Below are positions 21,409 through 33,230 of a stretch of DNA of 64,000 bases, piece by piece (position 1 is the stretch's first letter; each line of letters starts with the position of its first letter). The notes under the pieces were generated by a model. The model was not told where the DNA came from. It was given only the letters and a program-made list of their open reading frames with translations, and made no database searches. The position numbers were made by a program, and so were the translations under genes. This stretch comes from Bryoerythrophyllum caledonicum (lineage: Eukaryota > Streptophyta > Bryopsida > Pottiales > Pottiaceae): positions 21,210,187 through 21,274,186 of the forward strand of contig OZ020525.1 of NCBI GenBank assembly GCA_963971425.1, in the 5' to 3' direction.

Positions 21409-23140
21409 TCAGGCCCAGTCGAACTTCACCGGCAACATATCGGCGGCCTCCGAAGTCCCAACCAAATGAGAAGGCTGTGCCTTCACCTCGATGCTGGAGT
21501 GCCCGAAGAACATGGACACCAGTATGTTTCGATCATTCCTCGCCATGTCCAAGCTCGATGAAATGCCGACACTGAACTCCCCTTCCAAAGTGACCCCTGG
21601 CTCTGTAGTATACATCGGCGAAGGTGACTGAAAACTGACCACCTTGATAGAGAAATCCGACTGGTTCTCACAAATCGGCCAGAAGTATTGTTCTTGCAAG
21701 AAATCCATCTCGACCGTGCTCCCAACCTTCACGAATGTAGCAAACACGTTTCTACATCTCTTGACGCCATCAACGTACGTCGCCAAGCTCTCCGGATGAA
21801 CACCACTGAGGAATCTGGACTTTATCTGGATGCCATACGTGCGTCTCGCAACTCGACATAGAACATTGTCGGGGAAGAAGTCAATGCTGACGGCCCCGTG
21901 GGATACGGCGCGCCCAGGTTCGATCGGGCTCACAACTTTGATGCTAGGCTCGAATGCCTTCTTGATCACGCTCATCAGGTACTTGGAGGCCGCGAATCCG
22001 CCCACCACCATTATCATCCTGATGTTGGACGTTTGCTGGAGTTGCGCCTTGATGAGCTTGATGTTATCGTGCACCACACTGGAGAAGATTTGCACCATGT
22101 CACTGTGGGTGATCTCCACATTCTCATAATCGTCCACATATGATGGGTCGTGCTCCGCCCAGGCCGCTGCCAGCTTTCCAGAGAGTTGGCAATTGAGGAC
22201 CGCATTCGTGTCACAACCCTCGAATGAGCTTTTGGCATTCTCCCACCACGTCTGTAGCTGGAGCTTCACTCTCGGATGCCGCGCTAGAAATCTATCCAGA
22301 CAACCGATCTTCCCAAGCATGAATTTCATGAACGCTTGGTCGACGAAAGAGCCGCCGCAGAGGCCGCCGGAGCTTGCTGTCACTTCCTTCACCTTCAAGT
22401 TGCCCGAGGAGTTTGCCTTCTCTTGCACCACGATGTCGGATGTTCCACCTCCAATATCTGCAACCAAAAACCTATCCCCTCGACTTAGTGTGAAATTTTG
22501 GAGCTTCGTCAAGCAGTAGACGGCTGCAGCTTCCGGCTCCAGGACGATCATCGCAGGGTAAGGGCTGCCCCTGTTACCGCCCACCAGCCCCGCCCCTTCC
22601 ATGAAGCTCTTCATCTGCTGCTTGGCTCTGTCGCCCCAGATGGAGGGCACCGTCACACACCACTGCAGCTCCTCCATACTGAGTTGGGCGCCATACTTGA
22701 GTTTGAGGTGGTCCATGATAAACTTCCCAATCTCCCTGAGAAAGTCGGTGATGACCTGCTCGATGGTGAGGCCTCGTGGTAAGGGCGTGGCCGATAAGGG
22801 GCCGGAGCTCTCGTCTGCAAGGTGGAGCTTGAACCTGGTGATGAACTCACCCACTTGGTCTGCCTTCTTTCGTTGCACCAAGTCCAGGTCTCGGATGTAA
22901 TTCAGCTGGGCTTGCCACCCCCACGAATCAAATTGCAATTCATCTCCTACTGGTCTGTAGTAGAGAGCTGTCTGCGTTTTGCAGTATGACTTTCCGCTCG
23001 CCTCCGCAAACCGCTGGCCATTCGTGGTGCGCACATACACCCTCTGGATCAGACTTGTGTGCATACCCAAACCCTGAGAACGTTGTTCCAAAATCCAGCC
23101 CCACAACAACTCGTGCATCAGGATGGGATAGAGAGCTCAT
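21409..23140 (-). CDS. HSPA12-type Hsp70-like ATPase with an apparent 1-bp frameshift near the start
   Basis: The minus strand opens at ATG 23138-23140 and reads VVVGLDFGTTFSGFGYAH, the Hsp70/actin-fold phosphate-1 motif. Near 23040-23042 the frame must shift: a run of three G (GAGGGTG on the coding strand) would keep frame if it had two. From there an unbroken frame runs to the stop at 21409, with VLEPEAAAVY, phosphate-2 LVADIGGGTSDIVV, CGGSFVDQAF and adenosine motif MIMVVGGFAASKYL. The whole is about 575 residues, the usual size of HSPA12-like proteins, which carry the nucleotide-binding domain but a divergent C-terminus in place of the classical substrate-binding domain. Predicted cytosolic ATPase; substrate unknown. 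The shift is either an assembly error or a fresh lesion, since the rest is undamaged. It is head-to-head with the GIL1-like gene. Confidence 0.85.
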
Positions 23141-23338
23141 ATCGGTGATTGTAAGTTGACAACGCGATCGATTAATCTAGTGTTGGCCGCCTGACCAATA
23201 CCTTAGACTCTAGATTCACAAGGTGTGTGGTGTCACGGGTGCTATAATCTTAGAGTTTATAAAACTCGAAGCGCACTTGAGACCGGGACTTGGAAAGGCT
23301 GGCACATTGGCTAATACTCCGAAAGAATTAGGAAACCT

Positions 23339-23346
23339 TTCTAGAA
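23339..23346 (-). promoter_or_regulatory. Possible heat-shock element core
   Basis: TTCTAGAA, with a flanking GGAAAC/GTTTCC block one base off ideal spacing, lies about 200 bp upstream of the Hsp70-like start. Two good pentamer units and one imperfect one. This is weak evidence on its own. Confidence 0.2.
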
Positions 23347-23399
23347 GACAAGTACTCAAACGACATTGACACTATATGGTGAAGAAGCCATCTGCTTTA

Positions 23400-24202
23400 T
23401 CAATGCAAGAAACACAATCCCTCGCACAGCAGCTATTCTAAATTGCACTCCAAGCACGAATTGCCAACTTCACGGGCACGTCTAATCATGTACAGTATCT
23501 GCAGCATCTTATCTCATCCGAGAGCTTCAGTTTCGCATAAATGAACGGTTAATAGGTTCGCTAATAATAGGATGTCGGTACAGTTTAACCTTGATAATAT
23601 CACCCTTGATATTACCACCTTGGTGTTATCACCCACTACTAGACCTCGTTATCCCAACTGGGGTAAAGGCAGTCCCAGAAAAGTTCCCGGTCAAGTCCCT
23701 GTCTCGAGTTAACTCCTCGTCGTCCTCCTTGGGAACTCCGCCCTGTATCTCCCACTTAAGTCCCCAGGCCATGCATGGGACTTTCGTGCATATCTCCCAG
23801 TTTAGCATGCATGGGAACTTCAGGTTTAGCAACAGTGGCCGCCAAACATGTCCACCTTGCGTTGGTCCATAGAGGTAAAATAAACACCGGAAATTCTAAT
23901 CCACTGGCATTCCGATTATTAGCATCAGTTATTAGCGTGTGGAGGCAATTTGTATGACGAATTGAGCTATTAAAAGTTGTGACATCACATGAAAATGGTA
24001 CAGATTACGCCTCACCCTCAGTCAATGTCATTAGTTGCCTGTTGTCATTATTTGCTTGATACACTTGCAATCAGTCTGACTGCAATTCAAAGTGCATACG
24101 AGGCCTAGCTCGTAGACGCAGATTTCGTCGCCTATCGATAAGCTGCACACCGTTCAAGTGGACGCGGGTTACAACCGGTCATGAGTTCACACAATTCCGC
24201 AG
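23400..24202. other. Intergenic region between divergent genes; probable 5' UTR exon at its right end
   Basis: No gene recognised. A low-complexity stretch (TATCACC/TATTACC) lies at 23594-23635. The right end (up to 24202) is a plausible non-coding first exon of the GIL1-like gene because it stops at a consensus donor. Confidence 0.35.
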
Positions 24203-25073
24203 GTGAGTAGCATCTGTCCATACAACTTAAGCGTTAGGGTATCTTTCATGTCAGATTTCACCATTTTTATAATCTCACGGGATAGTTTTGCAGCGATGGG
24301 GATGCGCCAGAACTAGTGTATGTCATTGCATGTAGAAGAGTGGTATGCACACGCATGGGTTTATCCTGATTCTCGCAACTCTATGTTTGTCCCCTTGCGT
24401 GTTGGACGAGTGATCTTGTGGCTTTGTGGCTTCCAATATTGGACGGGATTTCTGCTTGATATTTGCACCAAGTGTTTTGTTTCCCAGAATTTCCAGGCGA
24501 AACTGCTTCCTTCACGACTAACTCTACTGTTTGTCATCCCCTAAACCCGAAGCCCAAGTCTACAGTGAGGTTCTGTAGAGATAATTAATCATGTCATGTA
24601 TTTTTTGGCAGACATACTCCTTTCAGGCTTCCGAGAAATATTTTCGGCAAACTCTCTCCTGGGATTGATCGGGTAAGTACATGAAAAAACATCATCTTGA
24701 AATGCCTTCATGAGTTCAAATTTCCAATCTCCAATCATCTGCAACAGGTCTACTTCAAGATTGCTAAGTTGAGTGATTTCCATTAATCTCATGTACAACT
24801 ATTCTCTGACAGGTTTCCTTTGAGATTGCTTTGCTGAGGTTTCCATTAATCTCAATTCTCATTTTCAACTCTCAATCTCACGTCCAGTTTTTTTGCTTTT
24901 GGTGTAAAATGGGGTCAGATGGTTTCAAGAATGTAATGGCTTTGTTTCAGAAGCGTAGTTTTAGAGCTTTGAAATTGACAACGACAGTTTATGTTGCTTA
25001 GTCGTCGACCGTTCTATGCGATGCTGGTTACCTCTCTGACATTGAATAGACTATCTCGATTTGCTTGCTGCAG
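24203..25073 (+). other. Probable 5' UTR intron of the GIL1-like gene
   Basis: CAG|GTGAGT at 24200-24208 is a consensus donor. A pyrimidine-rich tract ending TTGCTTGCTGCAG at 25061-25073 is a good acceptor. The first ATG after the acceptor (25153) opens the main coding frame. Confidence 0.45.
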
Positions 25074-25152
25074 CCGTGGCAGCTCATTCACCGAGGGGCG
25101 AAGGTGTCAAAATCGAGAAGCTGCCAATTTTATTGTCACTTTTGTATCAAGG

Positions 25153-26742
25153 ATGGTTACGTCCAACAGGGCTTCTGGTGCACCAGTATGTGGCTCCAAT
25201 GAGCATCAAGATCTTTACCTCCAACGGATGGCGACCGATTGCAGGAAAAATGCTTCATCGGAGCTAGAGTTGGGTCATCATGGCGGTAGTGCATCGCGGA
25301 ATTCCAATGCAGAACACCAAGGAGAATATGGAGATGGTACATATGTAAGGGTCTCCCATCAGGATGTAGATTATACGACGTCTGCTATCCACCCTTGCTG
25401 TAGAACTCTGTGTCCGTCTGGCCAGCACTACTCCACATCACAACCTGTCTTGCACGAAGCTCCCTCCGAGCCCCCCCTCGAAAACACTCCTGGTGGGATA
25501 GGGGTTGCTATCAAATCCATGCTCCGGGCTCTAGGGCTAGTTACAATGCACGAGTACGAGAAGAAGTTCGATGGGGAGAAGATCTTGAGAAAGGAGAATG
25601 AGGAGCTGACGAAAAGAATTGCTGATAAGGACAATCAGATGGCGGAGTGTAATAGAGAACGGAGGAAGCAGGTGGAAGAGAAGGAACGTGCTATAGCGTC
25701 TGTGCATCACTTTCAAGGACTGTTGCGAGCGGAGTGTGAAAAGAACCAAAACGCTGCAAGGCACCATAACAGCCAGGTTGAACTTCTGACAGCCAAGATT
25801 TCCGAGTACAAATCCATTGCTGATGGGTTACACGGGAAGCTCTCAAGTTTGGAGCAATCAAATTCCAAGGTCGTTGGCAGTACCGGAGCTCACAAGGACT
25901 CGCCTGCCATCCCCCCTAATTTGGAGAAATCTGTGTTTGTTGTGAAGGAGGCGGCATTTGCCTGCGCCAAGGCTTCCTACATCGTTCTGCAAAAGCATGA
26001 AGCATGGCCGAATCATTTGGCGACGGTAGATGAGCGGCTCCGCAAGTACATGGTGCAAGCTCACATTTGCAGCCGGATGTTTGCTGGGTTTGAGAACGAT
26101 AGTTTCTTTGACAGTTTAGACTGTGCGGAAAGCTCGGAGGACTGTACCTCCTCTAATCACGAGAACGCTCTTTTCTTCCTCCGCAATCAAGATTTGGATA
26201 TTCGGCAGCGACGCTATCTATACGAGTACGATGAACTTCAAAAGTCAGGTTTGCAAGGGGTTATGAAAGCATTGAAGACGAGCAACGATGCGAGCACTGA
26301 TCTATTCCTTCTATCCTGCTGCAGAAAGATCGTCAGCACTATGACCAGCTTAGGTTTCTCATCCGAAGAGTTCATGGTCTCAGAGCATGGTGACTATCCC
26401 AAGGAATCCCTTCTCTATACTCTTGCAACGAACCCTAGGTTTTGCGACAAGTTCCTGAAGCCGTTTGTCAACCTAGCTATGGCGACCTTTCTGTTGCACC
26501 GTCTGGCCTTCCAGTTCCAACCCCCAGCTCGGATCTTTCCGTACGCTTGTGGAACGAGGTTTGACCCAACTTACATGGAGAATGTTGTTTTCATTGACGA
26601 CGATGATTCCGACGAGGAGCTTTCTGTGGGCCTCATGCTTGTTCCTGGATTCCAAGTTGGTGCTACCATTGTGAAGTGCACGGTTTACCTTGTCCCAGCT
26701 AGCACTATGATATCCACTCCAGACAGTCATCACTCAAATTGA
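25153..26742 (+). CDS. GIL1/IRK-interacting-type (DUF641-related) protein
   Basis: A 529-residue frame from ATG 25153 to TGA; it stays open upstream to ATG 24991, but a good splice acceptor at 25073 makes that extension likely intronic. Residues about 135-245 form a long charged coiled coil. The following domain contains VVKEAAFACAKASYIVLQKH, then HICSRMFAGFEND. The C-terminus ends in YMENVVF, an acidic linker and VGLMLVPGFQVG...VKCTVYL. In GIL1 and IRKI, plant-specific proteins acting in light/gravity responses and with receptor kinases, the same order appears (RMF.GFE, then YMExVV, then a PGFxVGxT terminus). No membrane or signal segment, so probably cytosolic or membrane-associated through partners. 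Divergent from the Hsp70-like gene. Orthology to a named gene is not claimed. Confidence 0.8.
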   Translation: MVTSNRASGAPVCGSNEHQDLYLQRMATDCRKNASSELELGHHGGSASRNSNAEHQGEYGDGTYVRVSHQDVDYTTSAIHPCCRTLCPSGQHYSTSQPVLHEAPSEPPLENTPGGIGVAIKSMLRALGLVTMHEYEKKFDGEKILRKENEELTKRIADKDNQMAECNRERRKQVEEKERAIASVHHFQGLLRAECEKNQNAARHHNSQVELLTAKISEYKSIADGLHGKLSSLEQSNSKVVGSTGAHKDSPAIPPNLEKSVFVVKEAAFACAKASYIVLQKHEAWPNHLATVDERLRKYMVQAHICSRMFAGFENDSFFDSLDCAESSEDCTSSNHENALFFLRNQDLDIRQRRYLYEYDELQKSGLQGVMKALKTSNDASTDLFLLSCCRKIVSTMTSLGFSSEEFMVSEHGDYPKESLLYTLATNPRFCDKFLKPFVNLAMATFLLHRLAFQFQPPARIFPYACGTRFDPTYMENVVFIDDDDSDEELSVGLMLVPGFQVGATIVKCTVYLVPASTMISTPDSHHSN

Positions 26743-29086
26743 GAACAGATATGATCACTTGGTTTCACTGCTTCGAGTGTGATAATAGCACACCTAGCAA
26801 GGGCGTTGGTTTTTATTCCAATAGCATAGCATTTCACTCACTGAAAACCTGGATAAGGTCCCTTTTTTGTGCCCGGAGACGAACGTCACTCACCTAATAT
26901 ATTAAACCTCAGAATTGTGATTGAAAAACGACAGGTTCACTACTACTTCTACTGTAGTGTAGAATGCATTCGAAATATATAAGTGTTCAGATATTCGCCT
27001 TCTTTCAAGGAATTCTCAAATTTTTCAGTCTTTGTAAGCATGTTCCACCATGTCTGGCATACGATGAAGTCTGCAATCTAAGTCTTAAAAGATCTCCTAA
27101 CAGCTGCAATCATTTATCACTAGCATTGCAGGCGAAGAACCAAACTAATTTTTGTGAAACATAACTTGTCATGTGAAACAAAGCTCCTCGTCACCTCATG
27201 CGTAGTGCCTGCAAACTTGAGGAGTACGAAAAAAACAGAGACCCAGGCACGAGAAATGGCTAAATCCTGCACTTCAGCAGACTTAGAAGGATCCTGCAAT
27301 TCGCGTTTTTCAATAGAACCCCGCCCATGCAGGAAGAGGCGGATCCATTGGTATGAAACTTGCCTCAGCAGAAAATTGAATACATAGATCTGCTGCGAAG
27401 GATGGAATTCCAAATTCCGAATGCAAATGGTAAGTTTATCGAAACACTATGAATAATAGTCCAAATAACGTTGATTTATTATGACATGTAACAATGAGCA
27501 GATCTCGCACATAGAGCAGGCTGATTACAGCGGTACCGACATGCACAAGTGAGTCTACTTGATCTCGTTCAACAGTACATCATACTCTCAGAACAAAATC
27601 TTCTATTTCAGGGTGTATGCCATGTCCATTGTGGCACGGTAATTGTTAAACTGATACTTGAACAATGTGACTTGCATTGGTTATAATTAATCCACATCAA
27701 TGCTAAAACAAAAGGTTTGTTGAGTGCCCCAGCGTATATTTCGTCGAAATTTTGCTGCGCACTAGTCATATATATTTGCAGCTTGTATATGAGAGTCACA
27801 GTACAATTTGGTCTTAAGTCTTGACTAGAATTGATCTCATAGCCATTTCTGGCGAATACACTTGCCGTTGCCATTAACGTCATACCCTAGAAAGTTCCAA
27901 GCTTCGGATGATCCGATAATAATTAACGACCCTGTTGTGAATCCAGATATTATTGAGTGACTGATGATGAAAATCAGTCAACCTACTTTGTCCCACAAGA
28001 CTCAGTTGCTCTGGATCAAGCGCATGCGACTTGAATCAATTCTTCTCACTTGCGCTAACCATCCTGATTGAATCAAATTTTCTCACTTGCGCTAGTCATC
28101 CCGAGTGAATTTGAACGCTGAAAACTTCAACTACAGCAGTGCTAGTCCACCAGCAACCGAACAGGATGACAATGTCTACGCGCTTTCCCAGAACACGATC
28201 AAGCAACCAACTTCGAGGATTTCAGTGCTAGACTTGGGCCAAGCTGTTTGCCAAAGCAAGAGCGAAAATGGTGTTCGGAAAATACACAGCTATTCAGCGT
28301 CATTGAGTGCATATTATTTGTGAGTAGGGTGGCTTGGATTCGATGATTCTAGGAGGAGCTTGCTTCCATTTCATCAGGGTGTGTGTTAAATATAAACTTG
28401 ACGATGGGGCGATCATTCTCAACCTTGTGAGCAGATTTGAACTTCGATATCTATTTTCTAAACGCTACAGTAGTGGGAAGCTTTATTCAACCCTGGAGAA
28501 TGAAAAGCTTGGCCTTGCATCCAATTCTCCAATCGATCGGAGGCTTTAGTGAACTCAGGTCAGCTCTGAATTCGTTGTGTTTGGTTTCGTTGATGATTGC
28601 ACTTGGAATGACAATATCATTTCTCATGTAATAGTTTGACCTTGTTCACTATGCAGACTCTAATGTTGCCCGATACTCCCAGCATACAAGCAAGAATTTC
28701 TTAGAAAATCTCGCAAAACAACCAAAACATAGCAATTTTGGGCATTAAAGGACTTCGCTCATATGTGAGCACCGTAAGATATTCACAAAACAATGCTACT
28801 TGACGAACGAGCATGGTGCCTATTCTTACGCCAACGACAGCAATTCGTTGTGTCCATCAGCCATTTCGCAAAGCGCTCCTCATCCACAGCCGCCTCGACC
28901 ACTATGGCCTCCATCACTGCCCAACCTCCATGGCTTTAGCCTATTCTGCCTCGACCAGGAATCGCAAACCTCCCAATCCAACACCCGCATCGCCACCTCT
29001 GCGAAGCAAACATCGTCACAGAAATCCCAACTTCAAGTAACGGTAAAACGCCAGAAGCAGACCAGAATAAGAACTCCAGAGCGTGC
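26743..29086. other. Intergenic sequence with one possible transit-peptide-like exon remnant
   Basis: Nothing certain. At 28868-29035 a GC-rich stretch reads SSSTAASTTMASITAQPPWL and, in a neighbouring frame, continues as a Ser/Thr-rich, acid-poor sequence ending at 'caa|gtaacg'. That resembles the first exon of a plastid-targeted protein broken by a frameshift. No downstream exon found. Confidence 0.25.
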
Positions 29087-30234
29087 ACCTAATCACCAGT
29101 CGCATTAAAAAGCAAAGCAGTCATGAACTCACAGACCGTGCCAACCTTGAAACGATCAGACGATCAGAGCAATCGAACCCGCAGGCAGCAATCGTGAGAC
29201 GCACCTGTAAAGGAGCACGAGAAGCTTGACCTTGTATACATGCTTTCCATGCCGTCAGACTAAGTTGCAACAAAGTAGAAGCGCCCTCTTCCACGTCTTC
29301 AGTCTTGACTCTTGCTCAGGAAGCTCCATCTTCTTCTCCACCTCCACTGCCTCCAAGAGAATCATCACATCTTGCAACCATGGCCCCAGACAGGCAAGTA
29401 GTGACTCTGCCACATGTGACTTACTCTGTCATCCCTTCCCCATTTCAGATAGTACGATTCAATGGTCACCTGCCGCAATCAGCAACGAACCCCTCACCTG
29501 ATTATGGAAACTTCAATCATGCGTCATTCTGCATCTCTCTGTGATAATAGTGTTCTTTGATGCTAACCAAAAAACTTTGCACATAACATGTCCACAATCT
29601 TCTTGACGTTAACTTCCAAAACCGAAGATAATAAGTCCCACTACTATATTCTCTGGAAGTAATGCAACGAAAATCTTGTTAATCAGGACATGCGGAATGG
29701 ATTGCTAATGATAAGAATGTTGCGTCCTTACAGCATATAGGCACTTGCATAGAACAGGGAGGATGTTGCCGGGCTGTGCATATCCCGCCACTTATGGATG
29801 CGACAACCTGGACACTCAATTTACAAATAAGAACACGACCGGAGCAAGAAAACCACAACCTGATCACATGTTCTTCATAGAAAAGAAGGTGAAGGGGCCC
29901 CACACTCGTGCTGAACAAGATGAAGGAAGATGCGTTGAAACCCGAAAGCAGCTCCTTCGATATGAGCTCCAGCTGTTCCCGGACAGATTCCCTAGCAACT
30001 GTTGGGTCCATAAAATTACCACACAAACCAAAATTTAAAGGCAATACTCTCAGTATGCAGGGAAAAGGGATACATTCACGGTCCACGAAAAAGGCAGGAG
30101 GACTACCTAGGAAGGCGTGGTCATGGTTTCAAGGCCCATCAACACATTCACCGTCTTCAGCTCAGACGCGCCGGTGACGTACACTCACCCGCAGGCAGCA
30201 ATCGTGAGACGCACTTGTAAAGGAGCATGAGATG
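29087..30234. repeat. Truncated extra copy of the kinase leader plus ~1-kb insertion between 48-bp direct repeats
   Basis: 29087-29224 aligns with the distal kinase leader at 46495-46610 ('cacctaatcacc', 'gcagcaatcgtgagacgcac'). A ~48-bp part of it (29177-29224, starting CCCGCAGGCAGCAATCGTG) recurs at 30187-30234, where the leader resumes. The ~960 bp between is absent from the other leader copies. Confidence 0.6.
29870..30030 (-). other. Coding-like block, unidentified
   Basis: Minus-strand frame reading MDPTVARESVREQLELISKE then LLSGFNASSF, ending near 'tgatcag|gttgtg', which could be a donor. Composition is protein-like but no partner exons or domain were recognised. It lies in the insertion between the 48-bp repeats. 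Confidence 0.25.
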
Positions 30235-30967
30235 CGGTTTCCACGGCGCCAGGAATGCGAGAAACGAATGCGATGGCGATGATGGGAACGGGGAGAGTGA
30301 GGATGACCACGGAATGGCGGAGAGAGTAGAAAAGCGGAGGTTGGGTCGGGTGCGGGTGGCGACGACGAGGCCCGCAAGAAGGCGCCTGTTACTGTAGCAG
30401 CTCTGCAAGTGGAGAGGGCCAGGTGCCGACAATTGGAAATATATGGTAATTGACTGCTTCAAAGACGCGTTACAGTGCGAGTCTCCGTCGGGTACAAGTG
30501 TGCGCGCTTGCCGTCCCTTAGAGCACACTCGTTGAAGAGGGTTTGTGGCGTCGTAGGTTGAGAGCTGGGGTTGATCAGTGCCACTGTTTGGAGCGGGGGG
30601 TGAGGGGCGTTTGGTGTGTGGAGTGAGGGGGTGAGGATTCCTGTCTCCGGGGTTTCGGTGGGGCTATGTTTCGTGCTCCCATCCTGGTCGGACAGGTTTT
30701 TTCTATTGCTGTGTGTTGGAGAGACGCTGTCTTGTCCTACGTGCGTGTCCACCTTTCGTGTTGTGAGAGGGACGTTGTTCTTGCACCTAGCTTCCGTGCC
30801 TATCCATCTTGCCGTGGTCGTGGGCCGAGGCTGGCTGGCCGTGGGCAGAAGGATACTTGCCACCTGATGAGTGCAGCTTGAGGAGTTGGCTGTTCTGGAG
30901 CTTCGCCTTTTGACATCTCCGACCTCCACCGGAGTTGGTGAGGAGAGTAGTTTGCAGGACGTAGGGG
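30187..30967 (+). promoter_or_regulatory. GC-rich 5' leader of kinase copy 3, with divergent exon-like block
   Basis: Conserved with the leaders of copies 2 and 4 up to the start codon. Read on the minus strand, 30200-30330 contains a block like the one in copy 4 (SPFPSSPSHS...), followed here by GCGG|GTGAGT, a consensus donor. This suggests a bidirectional promoter with a second, divergent transcript. Confidence 0.6.
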
Positions 30968-32254
30968 ATGTCGCAGTCAAGGCAAAAGGCTATGGCGGAG
31001 GGGAGCTTGGAAGGAAGCAGATCTGTCGAGAGCCCGACTCCGTCCACCGCGAGAGAAGGGCCTCAGTGTTCTGGTGGTGTGAGCGCAGCTCGTTCAGAAT
31101 ATTTCTCCGGTCGCATCCAATCGGTGATTAAGAGCTCAAGTGAGTATGAGACGGCTATGGAGGCAGAGATCGAATCGTCAAAGGCGCATTGGAGTGAGCT
31201 TGCGGAGGTGGAATGCGACAAACAACGTTGCTTGGAGGCGGACAAGGCATTCTTTCGGAGTCTCCTACAGCAATATGTTGGATCTGAGGAGGACGGTTTT
31301 TTCCTGGACTTTTCTGAGGACTGGTCTGAGCATAGGCCGGTGTTGGGAGAACAGATTGCAGAGGGAGCACAAGGTGCAATTTACATATTGCAGCGTGCAG
31401 AGAATCTTGTTATGAAAGTGTTCAAATTGGAGGAAGGATTTAATCTGGAGGCTCTGCACAAGCAATGGCCCCCGGCAATGCTCAAGGTTGTACATAATCA
31501 TAAACGGAAGGTTTTTGATGCCGATAATTTCTCTCGAATTTACAGAGGAGTGTTGTTGGAAGATGGAAGGTTTGGGTTTGTGATGCCAAGGTATTGGGGT
31601 GATTTGCGGAAGATGATTGATAAACGAATGATACACAATGGCAACCAAGCTTCACCTTTCAGTGTTGAAGTATATTTCTCTGTCATGTATGAGATTGCAT
31701 TGGGAATGCGGGCGTTGCATCGACATGGCATTGTCCATGGGGATCTGAAGGCCTCGAATGTGCTCATTCAGCCCAATATTGCATGGAATGCTGCAAAGAA
31801 TACAAACCCAGCATTTGATCCACTGCAAGAATCAGCAGAGCTTAGCATGATTATAGCTGATTTTGAGTGTTCAATTGGAGTTGTTGGAACTCGATTCTGG
31901 CGAGCCCCGGAGATATTGTTTGCTTTGAAGAATCGGTGTTTTGTGCCAAATTTGTGCACCGAAAAGTCAGATGTGTATAGTTTTGCTATGACATGCTATG
32001 AAGTCATGACGGGCAAGATACCATTGGAGGAGGAGCGGTCAAACAACTATGATATAGTACTTGGGGGTAAACGCCCAGACCTTCCAAGTGACATATATTT
32101 GTGGGTTCGAAGCATGTTAGAGAGATGTTGGCATCATGAGCCATCCGAGAGGCCTTCGTTTGAAGAAATAGTGGAGAAGTTCATAGCAATGGTGACAAGT
32201 ATAAGGGAGAGTGGTGGAAAAGCAAATGACGAGATTTTTAATGTGAAGTTTTAG
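30968..32254 (+). CDS. TKL-like protein kinase, full length (copy 3, HGD/DFE)
   Basis: An intact 428-residue frame. The N-terminal charged region (ESSKAHWSELAEVECDKQRC, about 69-88) is shared with copy 2. Kinase landmarks: IAEGAQGAIY (130-139), MKVFK with Lys150, VMPRYWGDL, HGDLKASN at 257-264, IADFE at 296-300, WRAPE at 311-315, SDVYSFAMTCYE and CWHHEPSERP. The catalytic Asp259, Lys261 and Asn264 remain, but HRD is HGD and DFG is DFE. The first is typical of non-RD kinases, which are often not regulated through the activation loop. Copy 1 has both changes as well, so they were inherited, not random decay. Start chosen by alignment to copies 2 and 4. The GC-rich leader lies immediately upstream. 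Confidence 0.88.
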   Translation: MSQSRQKAMAEGSLEGSRSVESPTPSTAREGPQCSGGVSAARSEYFSGRIQSVIKSSSEYETAMEAEIESSKAHWSELAEVECDKQRCLEADKAFFRSLLQQYVGSEEDGFFLDFSEDWSEHRPVLGEQIAEGAQGAIYILQRAENLVMKVFKLEEGFNLEALHKQWPPAMLKVVHNHKRKVFDADNFSRIYRGVLLEDGRFGFVMPRYWGDLRKMIDKRMIHNGNQASPFSVEVYFSVMYEIALGMRALHRHGIVHGDLKASNVLIQPNIAWNAAKNTNPAFDPLQESAELSMIIADFECSIGVVGTRFWRAPEILFALKNRCFVPNLCTEKSDVYSFAMTCYEVMTGKIPLEEERSNNYDIVLGGKRPDLPSDIYLWVRSMLERCWHHEPSERPSFEEIVEKFIAMVTSIRESGGKANDEIFNVKF

Positions 32255-33222
32255 GTTTTGATAAGTTTAGTAGAAGTAGGTGTACGAGAAAGTTGTGTTA
32301 GAGTGTGGTGATTATGACATACTCTACAATAGCTCTTGTTCCCACATTAGGCACTCTTGATGATGTTGTAATGTTGCATTTGACTTGGAATCCAAATATG
32401 GTACAGAATTATAAAGCGAAAGATAAGGATGGGAATGATGGAAGTAATTATAATTGAGAGAATGTAAGTGAAAGTACTAGAGTGTTAAGAATTTACCATT
32501 TGTTATACCCACAAATGTCAAACCAATGCCCCGAACAAGCCTTTGAAATTTCGTGATGTGGTCTGAAGTGAATCTAGGCTAAAGGGAATTGTTGTGCAAA
32601 AGATGTAGGTGGTTCATCACTTGTATGAAGAGAATAAAGAGGCCAAATTTCCAAAGAGATGGATGTAAATTAAATGTATGTTTGTTCTATTCCCAAAACC
32701 TAAATTAGAGGTGTAGAATTATTGCTCCCTTGGAAAGGTATATATTTCTCCACCGGTAAGCGTTGTTCAAGTGAGTTTAAAGGGTGTAATTGACATTCTA
32801 TTACGTTGTTAATTGCCAAGCGATGAACTTGTATTGCTTAGAAGACATGCCTATCATAAAAAAGAGGTATGGAACATGAAATGGCTGCATATAGAACTTT
32901 TGATGGCTTGGCATTCCATTAGTGAAAAATTATAGGCAAGAAATGATGTACCTATCCATAAGACTATCGCATACATGAGTAGCCTTCGGTGCAAAAATTC
33001 AATTAAAATTCTTTTGTTTTTTTTCCATACCATATTCTACATGCTATGAGAATTGTTAGGCTTTTGTAGTTTAAAAATACTCAATCAACAGTGTAGAATG
33101 TAATTCTATCTCCATATAATCTACAATCATCTACATTATATACTCAATATTATTTTCATTCTAAATCTAGCTTCTTCATCTACATATTTGATGTCAAATA
33201 TGTTGACTTTTTCATCCACATT
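32255..33222 (+). repeat. 3' flank of kinase duplicon, copy 3
   Basis: Aligns with 583-1550 and 48500-49285 in the same order ('ttgataagtttagtagaagta', 'aatccaaatatggtac'). AT-rich, no gene. Interrupted at 33231 by the foldback/Tc1-type element. Confidence 0.8.
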
Positions 33223-33230
33223 TGTACAAT

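Noticed and set aside
21830..22900. Several plus-strand frames of 75-108 codons
   Set aside because: Antisense shadows of the Hsp70-like gene, whose own frame carries all the conserved motifs.
26930..26965. 'ctactgtagtgtag' resembling CACTA-like ends
   Set aside because: No inverted partner at a suitable distance.
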